The translations under genes and the position numbers were made by a program. Source: Carposina sasakii (Eukaryota; Arthropoda; Insecta; Lepidoptera; Carposinidae). Taken from it: a stretch of 64,000 bases of DNA. The stretch is taken from NCBI GenBank assembly GCA_014607495.2, contig CP053172.1, positions 2,556,888 to 2,620,887 of the forward strand, read 5' to 3'. Positions 31,378-41,329 of the stretch are shown here, piece by piece (positions within the stretch are counted from its first letter, which is position 1; each line of letters opens with the position of its first letter). The notes under the pieces were generated by a model. It had not been told where the DNA came from and made no database searches. It worked only from the letters and a program-made list of their open reading frames with translations.

Positions 31378-32508
31378 TTTTTTCAATTTACTCATTACTT
31401 ACACCGCTCTTGTCATTTACTATAGTACCATTTTAAATTTAATAAAATAGTTTTTTAACTCAACAGAACCACAAAAGATCGTGGAATAGGCCTACCGGGG
31501 AAACCACGTAAAAAAAACGCGTCATGTACACTACCTCACGGGTGGCGCGGAAACGTGTGCATATTATGAATAACACAACTTTTTCAACATTTTGCATCGC
31601 TATATCTCCGAAATGGCGATTCTTAGGAAAAAAAAGTGTATGAACAATTTTTGTAGATAATTGGATGATGAATAATTTTTGTCTCACCTATTTTCATGAT
31701 AGAACTTACCGTTTAGCTGGAAAACTCAAAAAACCGATTTTTGCAACATTTGACCTTCAATAAAAAATTTTTCACACATTGGATTGATGTGGATAATTGA
31801 CAAATTGTATGTAATGGTGTTCCCAACATTCATGCAAATTTTTAGCAAGGTGCGAATTAATGTAACCTTACCCCTATTTTTGTAGCTAATTTGACTGGAC
31901 TAAAAAATGAGAATTTTTATAATCAAATTGATTTCAGGTCGCTTGAAAATTGATCGTAAGCATAATTTGAACAATGTATATAATGAAGAAAAGAATCAGC
32001 AGAGTAATTGACAGGGAGAAGGTCGTCAGTTGAATAATATAGATGGTTAATGCATACTCGGATTGAATACCTGCTCGGCACATATAATCCCCTTGCTGAC
32101 GATTTTACCCCTATCGATAGATCTGCTGACGCTTTTTTTTATCATTTTTATAGCATAAAGAATAACCTGTATCAGTTTCATTCGACCGGAAATGAAATGA
32201 AAATAATTATTTTTAATATAGGTAATTCTATAATTATTATTATTGTTAAAACTACTGATGTGCAAATTTTCGGACGAACAGAAATAATTTTTTTTTTTTT
32301 TTTGACATACTTGAAATTCTCTCCCCACCCTTACTGGAGCTGCTGACGTTCGAGTTACTCAATGACTATCCATGAAAAGTACGTTATGACATTAATCAAT
32401 CGACCAGAAATGATTTTGTAAAATGCAACGCTACCTCCCGGACTATTACTTTATTTCATGTATAGAATACGTACCCTTCGTTAAAGGTGGCCACAAAAAA
32501 ACATCCTG

Positions 32509-32628
32509 TATATAGGTAGGGTAGGTACAACCATAGAAATGTAGAGGAGATACCAAATCCCTGGGTACAACATAACATTCTACCTTTTTAACCGACTTCA
32601 AAAAGAGAGGTTATCAATTCGTCTGTAT

Positions 32629-32692
<64 letters not shown>

Positions 32693-33086
32693 GTGTTACC
32701 TCAGAACTCCGTCATTTATGAACCGATTTCAATTTTTTTTTTATAGTTGGTCATGGTATACTTCCAGGTTGGTCCCATATTCACCATATCAGGATCTGAT
32801 GATGGGATCTTGGACAAATCGAGGGCAATCCTCGAATATTGTAGGCACATGTAGTCTGTTTTTATACTTTTACTGAGCGTTTTGGTCACCTACATATAAA
32901 ACATAACATCTGATGATGGAATCTCTAAGGAATCTAGGGATATCCTCAAATATAAAAGGCACGAGTAGTCCGTTTTTAGATTATTATAGAGAATTTTGGT
33001 CAGCTACACATAATATAAAGGAAACGAGGGTCTGAAAATGGAGCCGCCGAAAAACAGATAGTGGAACTTTTTAGTAACAAAATCCC
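32509..33086 (+). repeat. Lepidopteran dispersed repeat with a 59-T run
   Basis: AACCGACTTCAAAAAGAG, GAGGTTATCAATTCGTCTG and ACCTCAGAACTCCGTCATT mark a repeat common in Lepidoptera. A run of T spans 32630-32688, and two related CAGGATCTGATGATGGGATC/CTGATGATGGAATCTC units follow. No gene is seen. Confidence 0.5.
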
Positions 33087-33330
33087 CCTATGGCAGGGGG
33101 GCCTACGTCCAGTAATGGACTGCAATATGGCATTTGAAGATGAAGATAATTGTGTTAAGTCATGAAATTATATGTTGCGTTAAGCCGTGTCCGAAGTAAG
33201 ATGGTTATAGAGAAAGAGGTAGAAATGAGAATAACGAGATGACGGATAATAGGGATGAATGAAAAAAGAGTACCTACATATTGCACCGACCCCAAATGAT
33301 TGGGAACAGGGCAGGAAGAAGGAGAGTAAT
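33087..33330 (+). mobile_element. RTE tail and SINE tail fragments
   Basis: 33087-33130 carries GGGGCCTACGTCCAGTAATG and GACTGCAATATGG, the RTE end in plus orientation. About 33278-33325 carries ATTGCACCGACCCC and GGGCAGGAAGA, the end of the second SINE family. Confidence 0.5.
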
Positions 33331-33350
33331 TATATGTTGCTCAAATAAGT

Positions 33351-33947
33351 GTGTACATGGCTATTGTGCTGCCAAATCTCTTATATTCCTCCGAGGCGTG
33401 GTGCATGTACCGTCGCCACATACGCACTCTGGATCGATTCAAGTGCCTCCGATCCATCATGAGAATCAGATGGTCCAACCGAGTGCGTAATACCGAAGTA
33501 TTGCGAAGAGCCAATGTAAGTGGCATTGAGGCCTACTTAATGCGTCGGCAGCTTCGGTGGTGCGGTCATGTGTCTAGTATGGCGGAGGAGAGATTGGCTA
33601 AGCGCATATTCTTTTCTGAACTGTAGGAGGGTAAGCGGGAACGCGGCGGGCAACACCTCAGATACAAAGATGTTCAGAAAAGACATATGAAGAGATGCAA
33701 TATAGATCCATCTAAATGGGAAGTTTTGTCAGCACAACGACCAGAGTGGCGCAGGACGGTGATAAAGCAAGTACACGAGTTCGAGGAGCAGCGTCAAGCT
33801 GACCTTGACGCTAAACGTGATGAACTTAAGACTCGTCCTCCTGCTGCCATTATCTATAATACAATAATGGCGCACTAACCTGTCCTCTGTGTGCGCGGGC
33901 GTTCAGGGCGAAGATTGGCTATGTAAATGTAAGCCATCTCCGAGCGC
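33351..33947 (+). pseudogene. Non-LTR retrotransposon ORF2 C-terminus with a terminal C2H2 finger
   Basis: Reads [60 protein letters not shown], then DVQKRHMKRCNIDPSKWE and a basic/acidic tail. This is the region after the RT domain of an insect LINE. Near 33628 an in-frame stop falls in the segment, and after 33876 the frame shifts to TCPLCARAFRAKIGYVNVSH then LRAHERQLSNI and a stop at 33945-33947, giving a CxxC-x12-HxxxH finger. The copy is 5'-truncated and dead. Confidence 0.6.
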
Positions 33948-35332
33948 ATGAACGCCAACTTAGTAATATCTAGGAGTAGAAGTGGTCGCCATGACCGAAA
34001 TTGGTCGGAGGTCATCATTATCTACATAATCATCATATTGTCAGACGTAAAGATTCGAAGTCTAGTCCTTTTTCTCATTTGTCATGTGGCCTATTTTACA
34101 TTATATAAATCTGACAATATTATGCCTCTTAAACTTCGTACACGGCTTAACGCAATATATATTTGCCCTTTAGTAAAATTTTACTTTAGTAAGCTCGAGT
34201 TTTGGGAGGAAGTCGGTTTTTTAATACATGTAATGTTGGTGTGCCTAATCTTAATAAATAAATAAATAAACATTATGTATATCCAGGGATTTGGTATCTC
34301 CTCTTAGGATGGATTCCAACACGGTCTCTCAACTTTCATATTGTCATTTTTGACAACGTTTGTTGCATTACCAAACAAAGTTACATTGCTATTGTATCCG
34401 CCTATTTTCGACTTTAATGCCACGTGCCGTATGAGTTGATTCCTACTCGGAAAAGTATTTGCTTATATTACCCACGCATATATATCTACACGTACACACA
34501 AAAAAAAAATATTTTTAAGGTGTATTTGCTTAGCGTAAAAGTTCCTGGATGAGCTTTCGTTTATATGAAAAAGAGGATAACTTCATATTTATATTTCCAA
34601 TAAATTAGATTTTTTAAAGCATTTCATTTAGTATTTTATAGTTGGCAGATACAAATATCAAATACACCTTTGCCGCGTTTGAAGTTGAAATGTGCCGCCA
34701 TTAACGTCAAGTCAAAACTGACATGAACATCATGAAATAATTTTCATTTTTAGTGACAAATAAAAATTGTAATTTTCGCAAAATTAAAATTGCACTCACC
34801 ATCTTTTAAAATGAATCATCAGATCATATTAAAAATGGTTTTCAATACTGTGGAAATCTATCTGCTGCTATGGATGGAGATTTTTCCGGGAATTATGTTA
34901 CTTTAGGTATTGTAAAACGAAAGTAACCATATTGCGCAGACCCCATGCCCCATACATAATGGGCTAGGGGCAGGAAGGTGAGGAAGATGATGAGGTAACA
35001 CGTACCTGCCAGGGAAAAGAGGGACATTTGATTCTTTTGTGGTAGGTAGGCACCTCAATTATGAACTCTAATTGATTCCTAAAGTTTTTTACGATGAATG
35101 GGTTATATTTTGTAATTTATATGTATTCGTTTCTTCTGTGATCTGACGCATTTACCTGAGTACCGTTTTATAGAATAACTCCTAAGCCTGATTTTGGAAC
35201 TAACAATTTTCGTATGCAGTAACACGGCTAATGTAGAGTACGTTTTATCATCCAAAGGAACTATCCTTTAGATGATGGTGCTAGTTACTCTGTGAGTGTG
35301 TATGGCTACATATTCTTTAACATTATCTTGTC
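33948..35332. other. Spacer with a SINE tail fragment
   Basis: No gene is seen. About 34925-34997 (GCGCAGACCCCATGCCCC, GGGGCAGGAAGG) is a piece of the second SINE. A 24-bp sequence at 34284-34306 (CCAGGGATTTGGTATCTC) is the inverse of 32543-32566. Part of the ATGATGGCGCTAGTTAC dispersed repeat lies at about 35170-35310. Confidence 0.4.
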
Positions 35333-35440
35333 AGCACGGGAGGCGCTGCTGCCCACCTCCCGAAAACCCTTAATCGCCTCGTACGATACCCACAGGCTGG
35401 TGGTACAAACTTTACTGCAGGCACCACGCTGCTAAAATAA
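35333..35440 (-). mobile_element. Fragment of the RTE-derived short retroelement
   Basis: CACGGGAGGCGCTGCTGCCC, CTTAATCGCCTCGTACGATA match the module of 7796-8052; the RTE tail is absent. Confidence 0.55.
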
Positions 35441-35510
35441 AATAGGTAATTAACCTCCAAATATTTCTTTTTAGATGTGCTATCTAGCAAGCCCATGCAG
35501 TGTAATTGAT

Positions 35511-36070
35511 CGCTTGAAGAGTTTGTAGTGCCGGAGACACCTATTGGACGCAGAACCAAAAGTCCTATATACCTATAAATTGTAGAATGTGGTATAAAGG
35601 CGATAAGAAGTTTCTCACAACGAATGTAATAAGTATACAAGGGTCAAACGAGAATTAGGGACCTGGTTGGGCCATAAGCGCTTCCCTTTTTCTCACCCCC
35701 ATACTCGTGGCCCTTACATGTTTTATCAATAATTCTAAAAATGCAGACCAACATGGAAGAATTGTTAGATTTAGGGCTGGGCCACGTCCGCCCACAACAT
35801 CACCGCGGATCCAATGCACCGCCATGCGCCACGGACATGTCTGCATTACCACGAATGATCCTCTGACCTTTCTGTAAAAGTAATGATGGTCAACCGACCG
35901 CCCGTAGCGGAGCCATCTACAGGACGCAAAAAGAACTAAAGATTCTAGAATGCGATATCGAAGTTTCTCACAATGATTAGTCAAGACAATAGAATATATG
36001 GACCAATACAACGACTAGTGGCCCAGTGGGGCCGGAAGCGCTTCACTTTCCACCACCCCCATACCTACGT
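35511..36070 (+). repeat. Direct repeat of about 170-210 bp
   Basis: Units at 35511-35730 and 35905-36070 share a GGACGCA-AA, TTCTAGAAT/TTGTAGAAT, GAAGTTTCTCACAA, GGCC-TAAGCGCTTCCC order. The GGCCGGAAGCGCTTCCC part recurs at 61770-61830. Function unknown. Confidence 0.5.
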
Positions 36071-36128
36071 AGTTTTAAGTTACTTACCTATATTTTTACT
36101 CTTCCTTTATTGTACATATAAGTATATA

Positions 36129-36365
36129 CAGGGTGTAACAAAAAGGGTATGTTAAGCTATGTAAATAGCCCACTTAGAGAACCTATCCAAGAAATTTGAG
36201 ACCCGAAATCACATGTTTATTTTTTCCGATAGTATGGAGAATTTTTTAAATATCTCAGGAATTAAAAAAAAAAAAAATGTGATTTCGAGTCTCAAATTTT
36301 GAAAATAGGTTCTCTATAGTGGGCTATTTACAAAGCTTTTCGCTTAACATACCCTTTCTGTTACA
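36129..36365. mobile_element. Palindromic MITE (GGGTGTAACA family)
   Basis: The left half CAGGGTGTAACAAAAAGGGT and TATGTTAAGC is mirrored on the right by GCTTAACATACCCTTTCTGT. TA precedes it. Its right tip is replaced by the hAT-like unit at 36366. Similar copies are at 56557 and 62728. Confidence 0.7.
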
Positions 36366-36552
36366 CCGTGGTTCCCAAAGTGGTCCAGGTGGACCCCCAG
36401 GGGTCTACAGGAGATTCGACAGGGGTCTACGTTGGCGTGAAAAAATTGTGGTTCACAATTAATTTGTATGTGATGTAGGCCTGTAGGAGGTCCACCAGAA
36501 CCAGTAAACTTTTGAAAGGGGTCTACCAGAAATAAAAGTTTGGGAACCTCTG
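36366..36552. mobile_element. hAT-like MITE
   Basis: Inverted ends GTGGTTCCCAAAGTGG and AAGTTTGGGAACCTCTG enclose 187 bp with four GGGGTCTAC or GGTCCACC motifs. The TTCCCAAA end is typical of hAT. The 8-bp flanks TGTTACAC and TATTAGAC match only partly. Confidence 0.5.
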
Positions 36553-36929
36553 TATTAGACTAAGAGATAGCTGCACTTTTGGAACTATTGCCGAAATGGC
36601 TGTGTAGATCTTAAGAAAAGATGTGCAATCCCGGAAAAAAACTCGGTTCCAAACCGTTTTATGAGATTATGATGACATACCTATTGTTATTAGGTACTTA
36701 CCTAAACTGTTTCATCATAAAACAATTCCTATGTCTGATTTCTGAACATTTTTTAGTTCTCACTCGGGTGATTTTTTTTTTCATTTTCTTATATGGATAA
36801 GCACGCCTTTGTACATTGTCAATGTAAAATGTTTTTCCATATAAAATGTCTGTGTACAATAAAGAATAGAATAATATTTTATAACATTCTTTGTATACAT
36901 TGATACTGAAAGTGTGGTCATACACATAG

Positions 36930-38066
36930 TAACTAGCGCCATCGTTCAGAACTATTCTATGTAACGGACATTGGTGTGAAGTGTCCTTTTTCAGGCTCTA
37001 GAGGTCCTTTCACTGTATGGTTCCGATGGATGATGGCGCTAATTACTATAGAATTAGCGTATGACAACATTTTCAGTTTCACTGCATACAAAAAATGTTA
37101 GTTCAGAAATCAGGAATAGGAACTATTCTATGAAACGGACAATAACTATATACAGTGTTGCCAATCAATAGTTGAGGCACATTTGAGGTAAAAACAAGAG
37201 TATCGATAGCGCATTTAATACAATACTATCGAATAAAATACGATTGAATGTAATATCGATAGTATCGTTGATGTCTATTGCAATAAATAACAAACGATAA
37301 TAAGTGAAGTATAATTCAATAGTTGTGGTTACACTGCAATAATTAGCAACGATATTCAATCAATAGTTTATTTAATATTGCTATGGATAGTTCAGCAAAC
37401 ACTTCTCTAGACTAGTGTTGCAGATAACTTCTTTATTTATGTAATGTAGCTACTATCGATACCTAGAATCATTGCTGACTATTGCAGTAACAATCGATAG
37501 TGACTTATTTCAATACTTGTTGTGGTTGTTACTACAATAGTCAGGAACGATACTATCGATAGTACATGGATATTGAGTGGGTATCATCGAATAGTTCCGA
37601 TGGATGATGGCGCTAGTTGCTTTGCGTATGACAACATTTTCTGTTTCTATGGTTTCAGTGCATGCAAAAATTTTAGTTCCGAAATCAGGCAGAGTTATTC
37701 AATGAAAAAGACATTAAAAAAGCTATCGATATTATAAATAGTTCGGCAACATTACCTACTCCAGACTCCTGTGTTGTGTAATTTCCGTTTCACCGTATAG
37801 TTCCGGGGGATGATGGCGCTAGTTACTATGTAGGTATATGACCACATTTTCTGACTCACTGCATAGTGATAAGTCTATTCCCGTTTCAAAATTTTAGGAT
37901 AGTAGGTGGTCTCGTTTCCACTTTTTACAAATTTACCCCGGTTGTGACATTTGTGACAATAGCTGTGTCGTACATCACCATTTTCGGGACTTACGTTTTT
38001 GTAAACTGTAATCATACACATAGTAACTAGCGCCATCATCCATCGGAACTATACGGTGAAACGCAC
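36930..38066. repeat. Several copies of a 130-bp MITE (GTTTCATAGAATGGTTCC ends) among ATCGATAGT motifs
   Basis: Inverted or direct partial copies of a unit containing GGATGATGGCGCTAGTTACT, ACAACATTTTCTGTTTCACT and TTAGTTCCGAAATCAGGC lie at about 36920-37140, 37590-37710, 37790-37880 and 38000-38066. The only full unit is at 54584-54713. Between them, 37160-37740 is crowded with ATCGATAG. No gene is present. Confidence 0.55.
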
Positions 38067-38166
38067 AATAAATTAATTTCATTCATTAAAATAAGTTAAT
38101 TCATAAAGTTCTCCTACGTCCGATTTCGGAACTAACAAGTTTTGTATGCAGTAACACAGATAATAT

Positions 38167-38736
38167 GACACATAGTAACTACATGTATAGGGCCATCATC
38201 TAAAGAAACTTTTTGGTAAAACGCATTCTAGCTTAATTCGAGTTGCGTTCCAGCTTCTTATAAAATGTACTTGATAATGTGACACATAGTAACTATATGT
38301 ATAGGTCCATCATCTAAAGAAACTATTTGGTAAAACGCATTCTAGCTTAATTCGAGTTGCGTTGCAGCTTCTTATAAAATGTACTTGATAATGTGACACA
38401 TAGTAACTATATGTATAGGTCCATCATCTAAAGAAACTATTTGGTAAAACGCATTCTAGCTTAATTCGAGTTGCGTTCCAGCTTCTTATAAAATGTACTT
38501 GATAATGTGACACATAGTAACTATATGTATAGGTCCATCATCTAAAGAAACTTTTTGGTAAAACGCATTCTAGCTTAATTCGAGTTGCGTTCCAGCTTCT
38601 TATAAAATGTACTTGATAATGTGACACATAGTAACTATATGTATAGGTCCATCATCTAAAGAAACTATTTGGTAAAACGCATTCTAGCTTAATTCGAGTT
38701 GCGTTCCAGCTTCTTATAAAATGTACTTGATCATGA
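38167..38736. repeat. 114-bp minisatellite, five units
   Basis: AATGTACTTGATAATGT recurs with an exact 114-bp period, ending at 38280, 38394, 38508 and 38622, and as ACTTGATCATGA at 38736. Units differ at only a few bases. Each contains ACACATAGTAACTAT and CCATCATCTAAAGAAACT, clearly derived from the 130-bp MITE found nearby. Confidence 0.95.
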
Positions 38737-39414
38737 ACAATACGAGGTATACGCAATGACTGCTATTGCGCTTCGACGTATGTGCGCTATCTACGAGTAC
38801 GAGTATAAGCATTTTGACGCATGCGCGATTGCTTTGATGCGTGTCATACAGCGGTCCTTTAATATTCAGCATCTTTAAGAGCCATTAACCCTTACTTGCG
38901 ACCAAATTGGAACATGCAACCTTATACCATAATAATCAGAAAAAAATTATCTTTTCTTTGATATACATATCATTGAAAAAACATATGAGCATAGAAACAT
39001 CTCAAAATCATACACGTTTAAAGCGGGTTGCCAGGTACTTGCGGCCAAATGTGAAATGGCAACCCTGGTTTAATCTATTTTAATATATAGGGTTTAATAT
39101 TTATAATATTGTTTAGACACTTTAACGTGATTTAACAATAAATAAGTACCTATGTACTACATACATAAATGGTAATAAAAGGTTTGAATATTTTTTTTTT
39201 CTCATTCATCCTATCTTATCGATACTATGGTATTTAACATAAAATAGAGAAAGTTTGTGATCTTAATATGTAATAATAACGTTAATGTGAAGTATACCTA
39301 TATACAATTTTATTGTGTGTAATACCATTGTATCATTCATTAGGTAGGTACGTTATCTATCACAGACAATCTCTTAGTAAGTACCTACTGATATATTGAG
39401 ATTTAGTTTTATTT
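38737..39414. other. AT-rich spacer
   Basis: No gene or recognised element is seen. GCGCTTCGACG and GACGCATGCGCG stretches near 38767-38830 give a short GC-richer island. Confidence 0.4.
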
Positions 39415-39665
39415 AAATTTAAGCCGAAATTGTACTTGTCTGAAGTGGTATTGTGTCGTGTTGTGACCGTTTCTGACGCGATGGGTTTCATACTATTAGT
39501 ATAGTGAGATTTATGTTAGCGTGCGTCTCACAATGTGCAGTGTTGTGTCGCGTTGCTAATATAAAATTCACCAAACTAGTAGGTATGGAAACCATCGCGC
39601 CATACACCGTCACAATATGACACAATACCATTTCAGACAAGTATAATTTCAGCGTAAGTTTAAAT
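39415..39665. mobile_element. Foldback MITE
   Basis: TTGTACTTGTCTGAAGTGGT and GTGTCGTGTTGTGACCG on the left match, inverted, CGGTCA / ACAATATGACACAATACC and TTTCAGACAAGTATAATTTC on the right, forming arms of about 110 bp. No coding sequence. Confidence 0.65.
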
Positions 39666-40564
39666 TCGGAACCGAATTTCCCGCGTTTTTATGCTTGTTA
39701 GTTCATGGTAAAAGACACGCGCCGCCAAGTTTATTGTCAAACTTTTTATTAGGAAGTTACGCTTCTTCTCTCGTTAGAGAGTAGTATATTCTTTGGATTC
39801 CAAGCTCTGAACAAAAAATTGAAACATGAAAAAATGACAGCCCCCCTTGTTTTCCCACAAGGGATCCCTTACACAGCAAAAAAATACCCTATAATGTAAG
39901 TAAAGACGTTGAAAAAGGCATAAATATAATATTATCATGAAAAAATTGGATTCGTTTTGAAAATGTTTACATATTTAATAGAGTAATGAAATGTATTTAA
40001 TGTAATTTGTAATATAAATAAAGTGTACATAATATAGTAAAACAAACCTTCGCGGTAGCAAAAATTCCGTATTTTAAGGAATGTTCTGTTGCTATGTAAT
40101 GGTATCCCTGGGTAGCACATGACAATTTTGTCAAATCATGTCAAGTCGATTTGTTTGAATCGCTTCGCATATTTGTGTGGACTAATTAAGATATTTTGGT
40201 GGTATTGATATAAATATAGTAGTGAAATGTATTGTTCGTGGTTGCAGAAGCGAGTGGCATCCAGGATCCAACTTATTATATCACTCGTAAGTACAAAATT
40301 GAATTTCCAAACTATGGCCCTAGGCAAAAACTCAAACGGCAAATTTTAGGCAATATTCACTCTTGCTTTTTTAAATATTTGGTCACAAAACTTTATTTAG
40401 TTAGTTGCTTATCCTCATAATCCCAATATTTGATTCTGAAGCTACTTTTTAAACATTTTCTGTGTATTGTATATTTTTGAGTAGGGTGCACATACTTTTC
40501 CATAACAAAAGACCGACCCTACAATGAATTTATTTTGAATTGTTATACTTTTAATTATCACATA
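39666..40564. other. Spacer with one candidate small exon
   Basis: AT-rich with no long gene. The exon candidate at 40248-40286 is listed separately. Confidence 0.4.
40248..40286 (+). CDS. Candidate 39-nt symmetric micro-exon
   Basis: A GTGGTTGCAG acceptor and a GTAAGT donor bound exactly 39 nt. In one frame, entered and left in the same phase, it reads ASGIQDPTYYIT. Short in-frame exons of this kind occur in neuronal and cytoskeletal genes. The polypyrimidine tract is weak, no partner exon is visible, and a random match to splice signals is possible. Confidence 0.25.
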
Positions 40565-40740
40565 TAACATTATAAATGTGAAAATAACTCTGTCTGTCTC
40601 GCTTTTACGCCTACTGCCGCCATTTACTGAGCGGATTAATTTTAGTGATAATTTTCTCTGCGTAGCTTTGGGTGGGCCCAGAAAAGGTTTAAACGCCTAG
40701 CTTGGTGGCGCCTATCACTGTAACATTTTGTAATCACTAG
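40565..40740 (+). mobile_element. Helitron-like non-autonomous repeat
   Basis: CATTATAAATGTGAAAATAA, CTCTGTCTGTCTCGC at the 5' side and TAATCACTAG before T at the end fit the local Helitron-like pattern. Confidence 0.4.
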
Positions 40741-41329
40741 TTAGTATAGGTGCTAAAATTTAAATTTTCAGATAATCAAGGAAACCCACGTATGGATTAT
40801 AGTAACGTTAAAGCTACCGAAATATTATATCACTGGATCAATTACTGGCAGATAGAGCAGAAAACATTTGTCGTCCATTACAAAACATGACATGACATGA
40901 CACCAATGACACTGGATAATGCATATAAACTTATTAGTTTACAAAAAAAAGTTATATCCTCAATTAATTATGTGTAATAACTAATAAGTAATAATTAAGT
41001 AGATATAATCTAGATGTGTAAAGGGATAACGATGTGAACTGTGTAGCACTATCACACAAACCTCGTTGGTTTCACAAAGTGCTATTGAAACTAAGTTTTT
41101 TGTATAACCATTTTAAAAGATAAATAAATGAAAAAAAAAAAATCGTTCTTATGCTCAGCTTCAAAGAACGATGGAAAAACTTGTGCAAATAAAATAAAAG
41201 ATATTTATTTAATGGTTATTTAGTTGTTAAATCCCTTTAATCTAAATAAAACACTAAAGCACTTAAAACACGTTTCTTATTTGTATGTATGCAATAGTGG
41301 TATGAAATATAAGTATTCATAATGATGTA

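Larger units (their letters stand above)
28412..32445. mobile_element. 4034-bp palindromic Academ-like element with TTA duplication
   Basis: The left arm 28412-30403 and right arm 30524-32445 are inverted copies of each other around a 120-bp unique loop (30404-30523). The ends are TAGTCCGGGAGGTAGCGTTG and its complement. TTA at 28409-28411 and 32446-32448 is the target duplication, shown by comparison with the uninterrupted MITE. Each arm carries a promoterless C-terminal gene part for an XPG/PIN-like nuclease plus Cys8 zinc finger, transcribed outward. The arms differ by small indels only: about 50 bp are missing near 32223, the GAA run is shorter, and there are single-base changes. An XPG nuclease with Cys8 finger and a 3-bp duplication are the published marks of Academ transposons. 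I infer the family from these and could not compare sequences. Confidence 0.75.
28093..32508 (-). mobile_element. MITE of the 11986 family, split by the palindromic element
   Basis: 28093-28411 is the first part and 32446-32508 the last part of one MITE in minus orientation. Removing 28412-32445 plus one TTA copy restores ...ACTTACTTTATT..., as in the intact copy at 17059-17443. TA flanks the outer ends. Confidence 0.8.

Noticed and set aside
32543..34306. 24-bp inverted repeat (AGATACCAAATCCCTGG) that might bound a 1.8-kb element
   Set aside because: The interval holds unrelated LINE and SINE fragments and no target duplication; a third copy of the motif near 61862 shows that it is just a dispersed repeat.
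38167..38736. CRISPR-like array
   Set aside because: The repeats are head-to-tail 114-bp units without unique spacers, in a eukaryotic genome.
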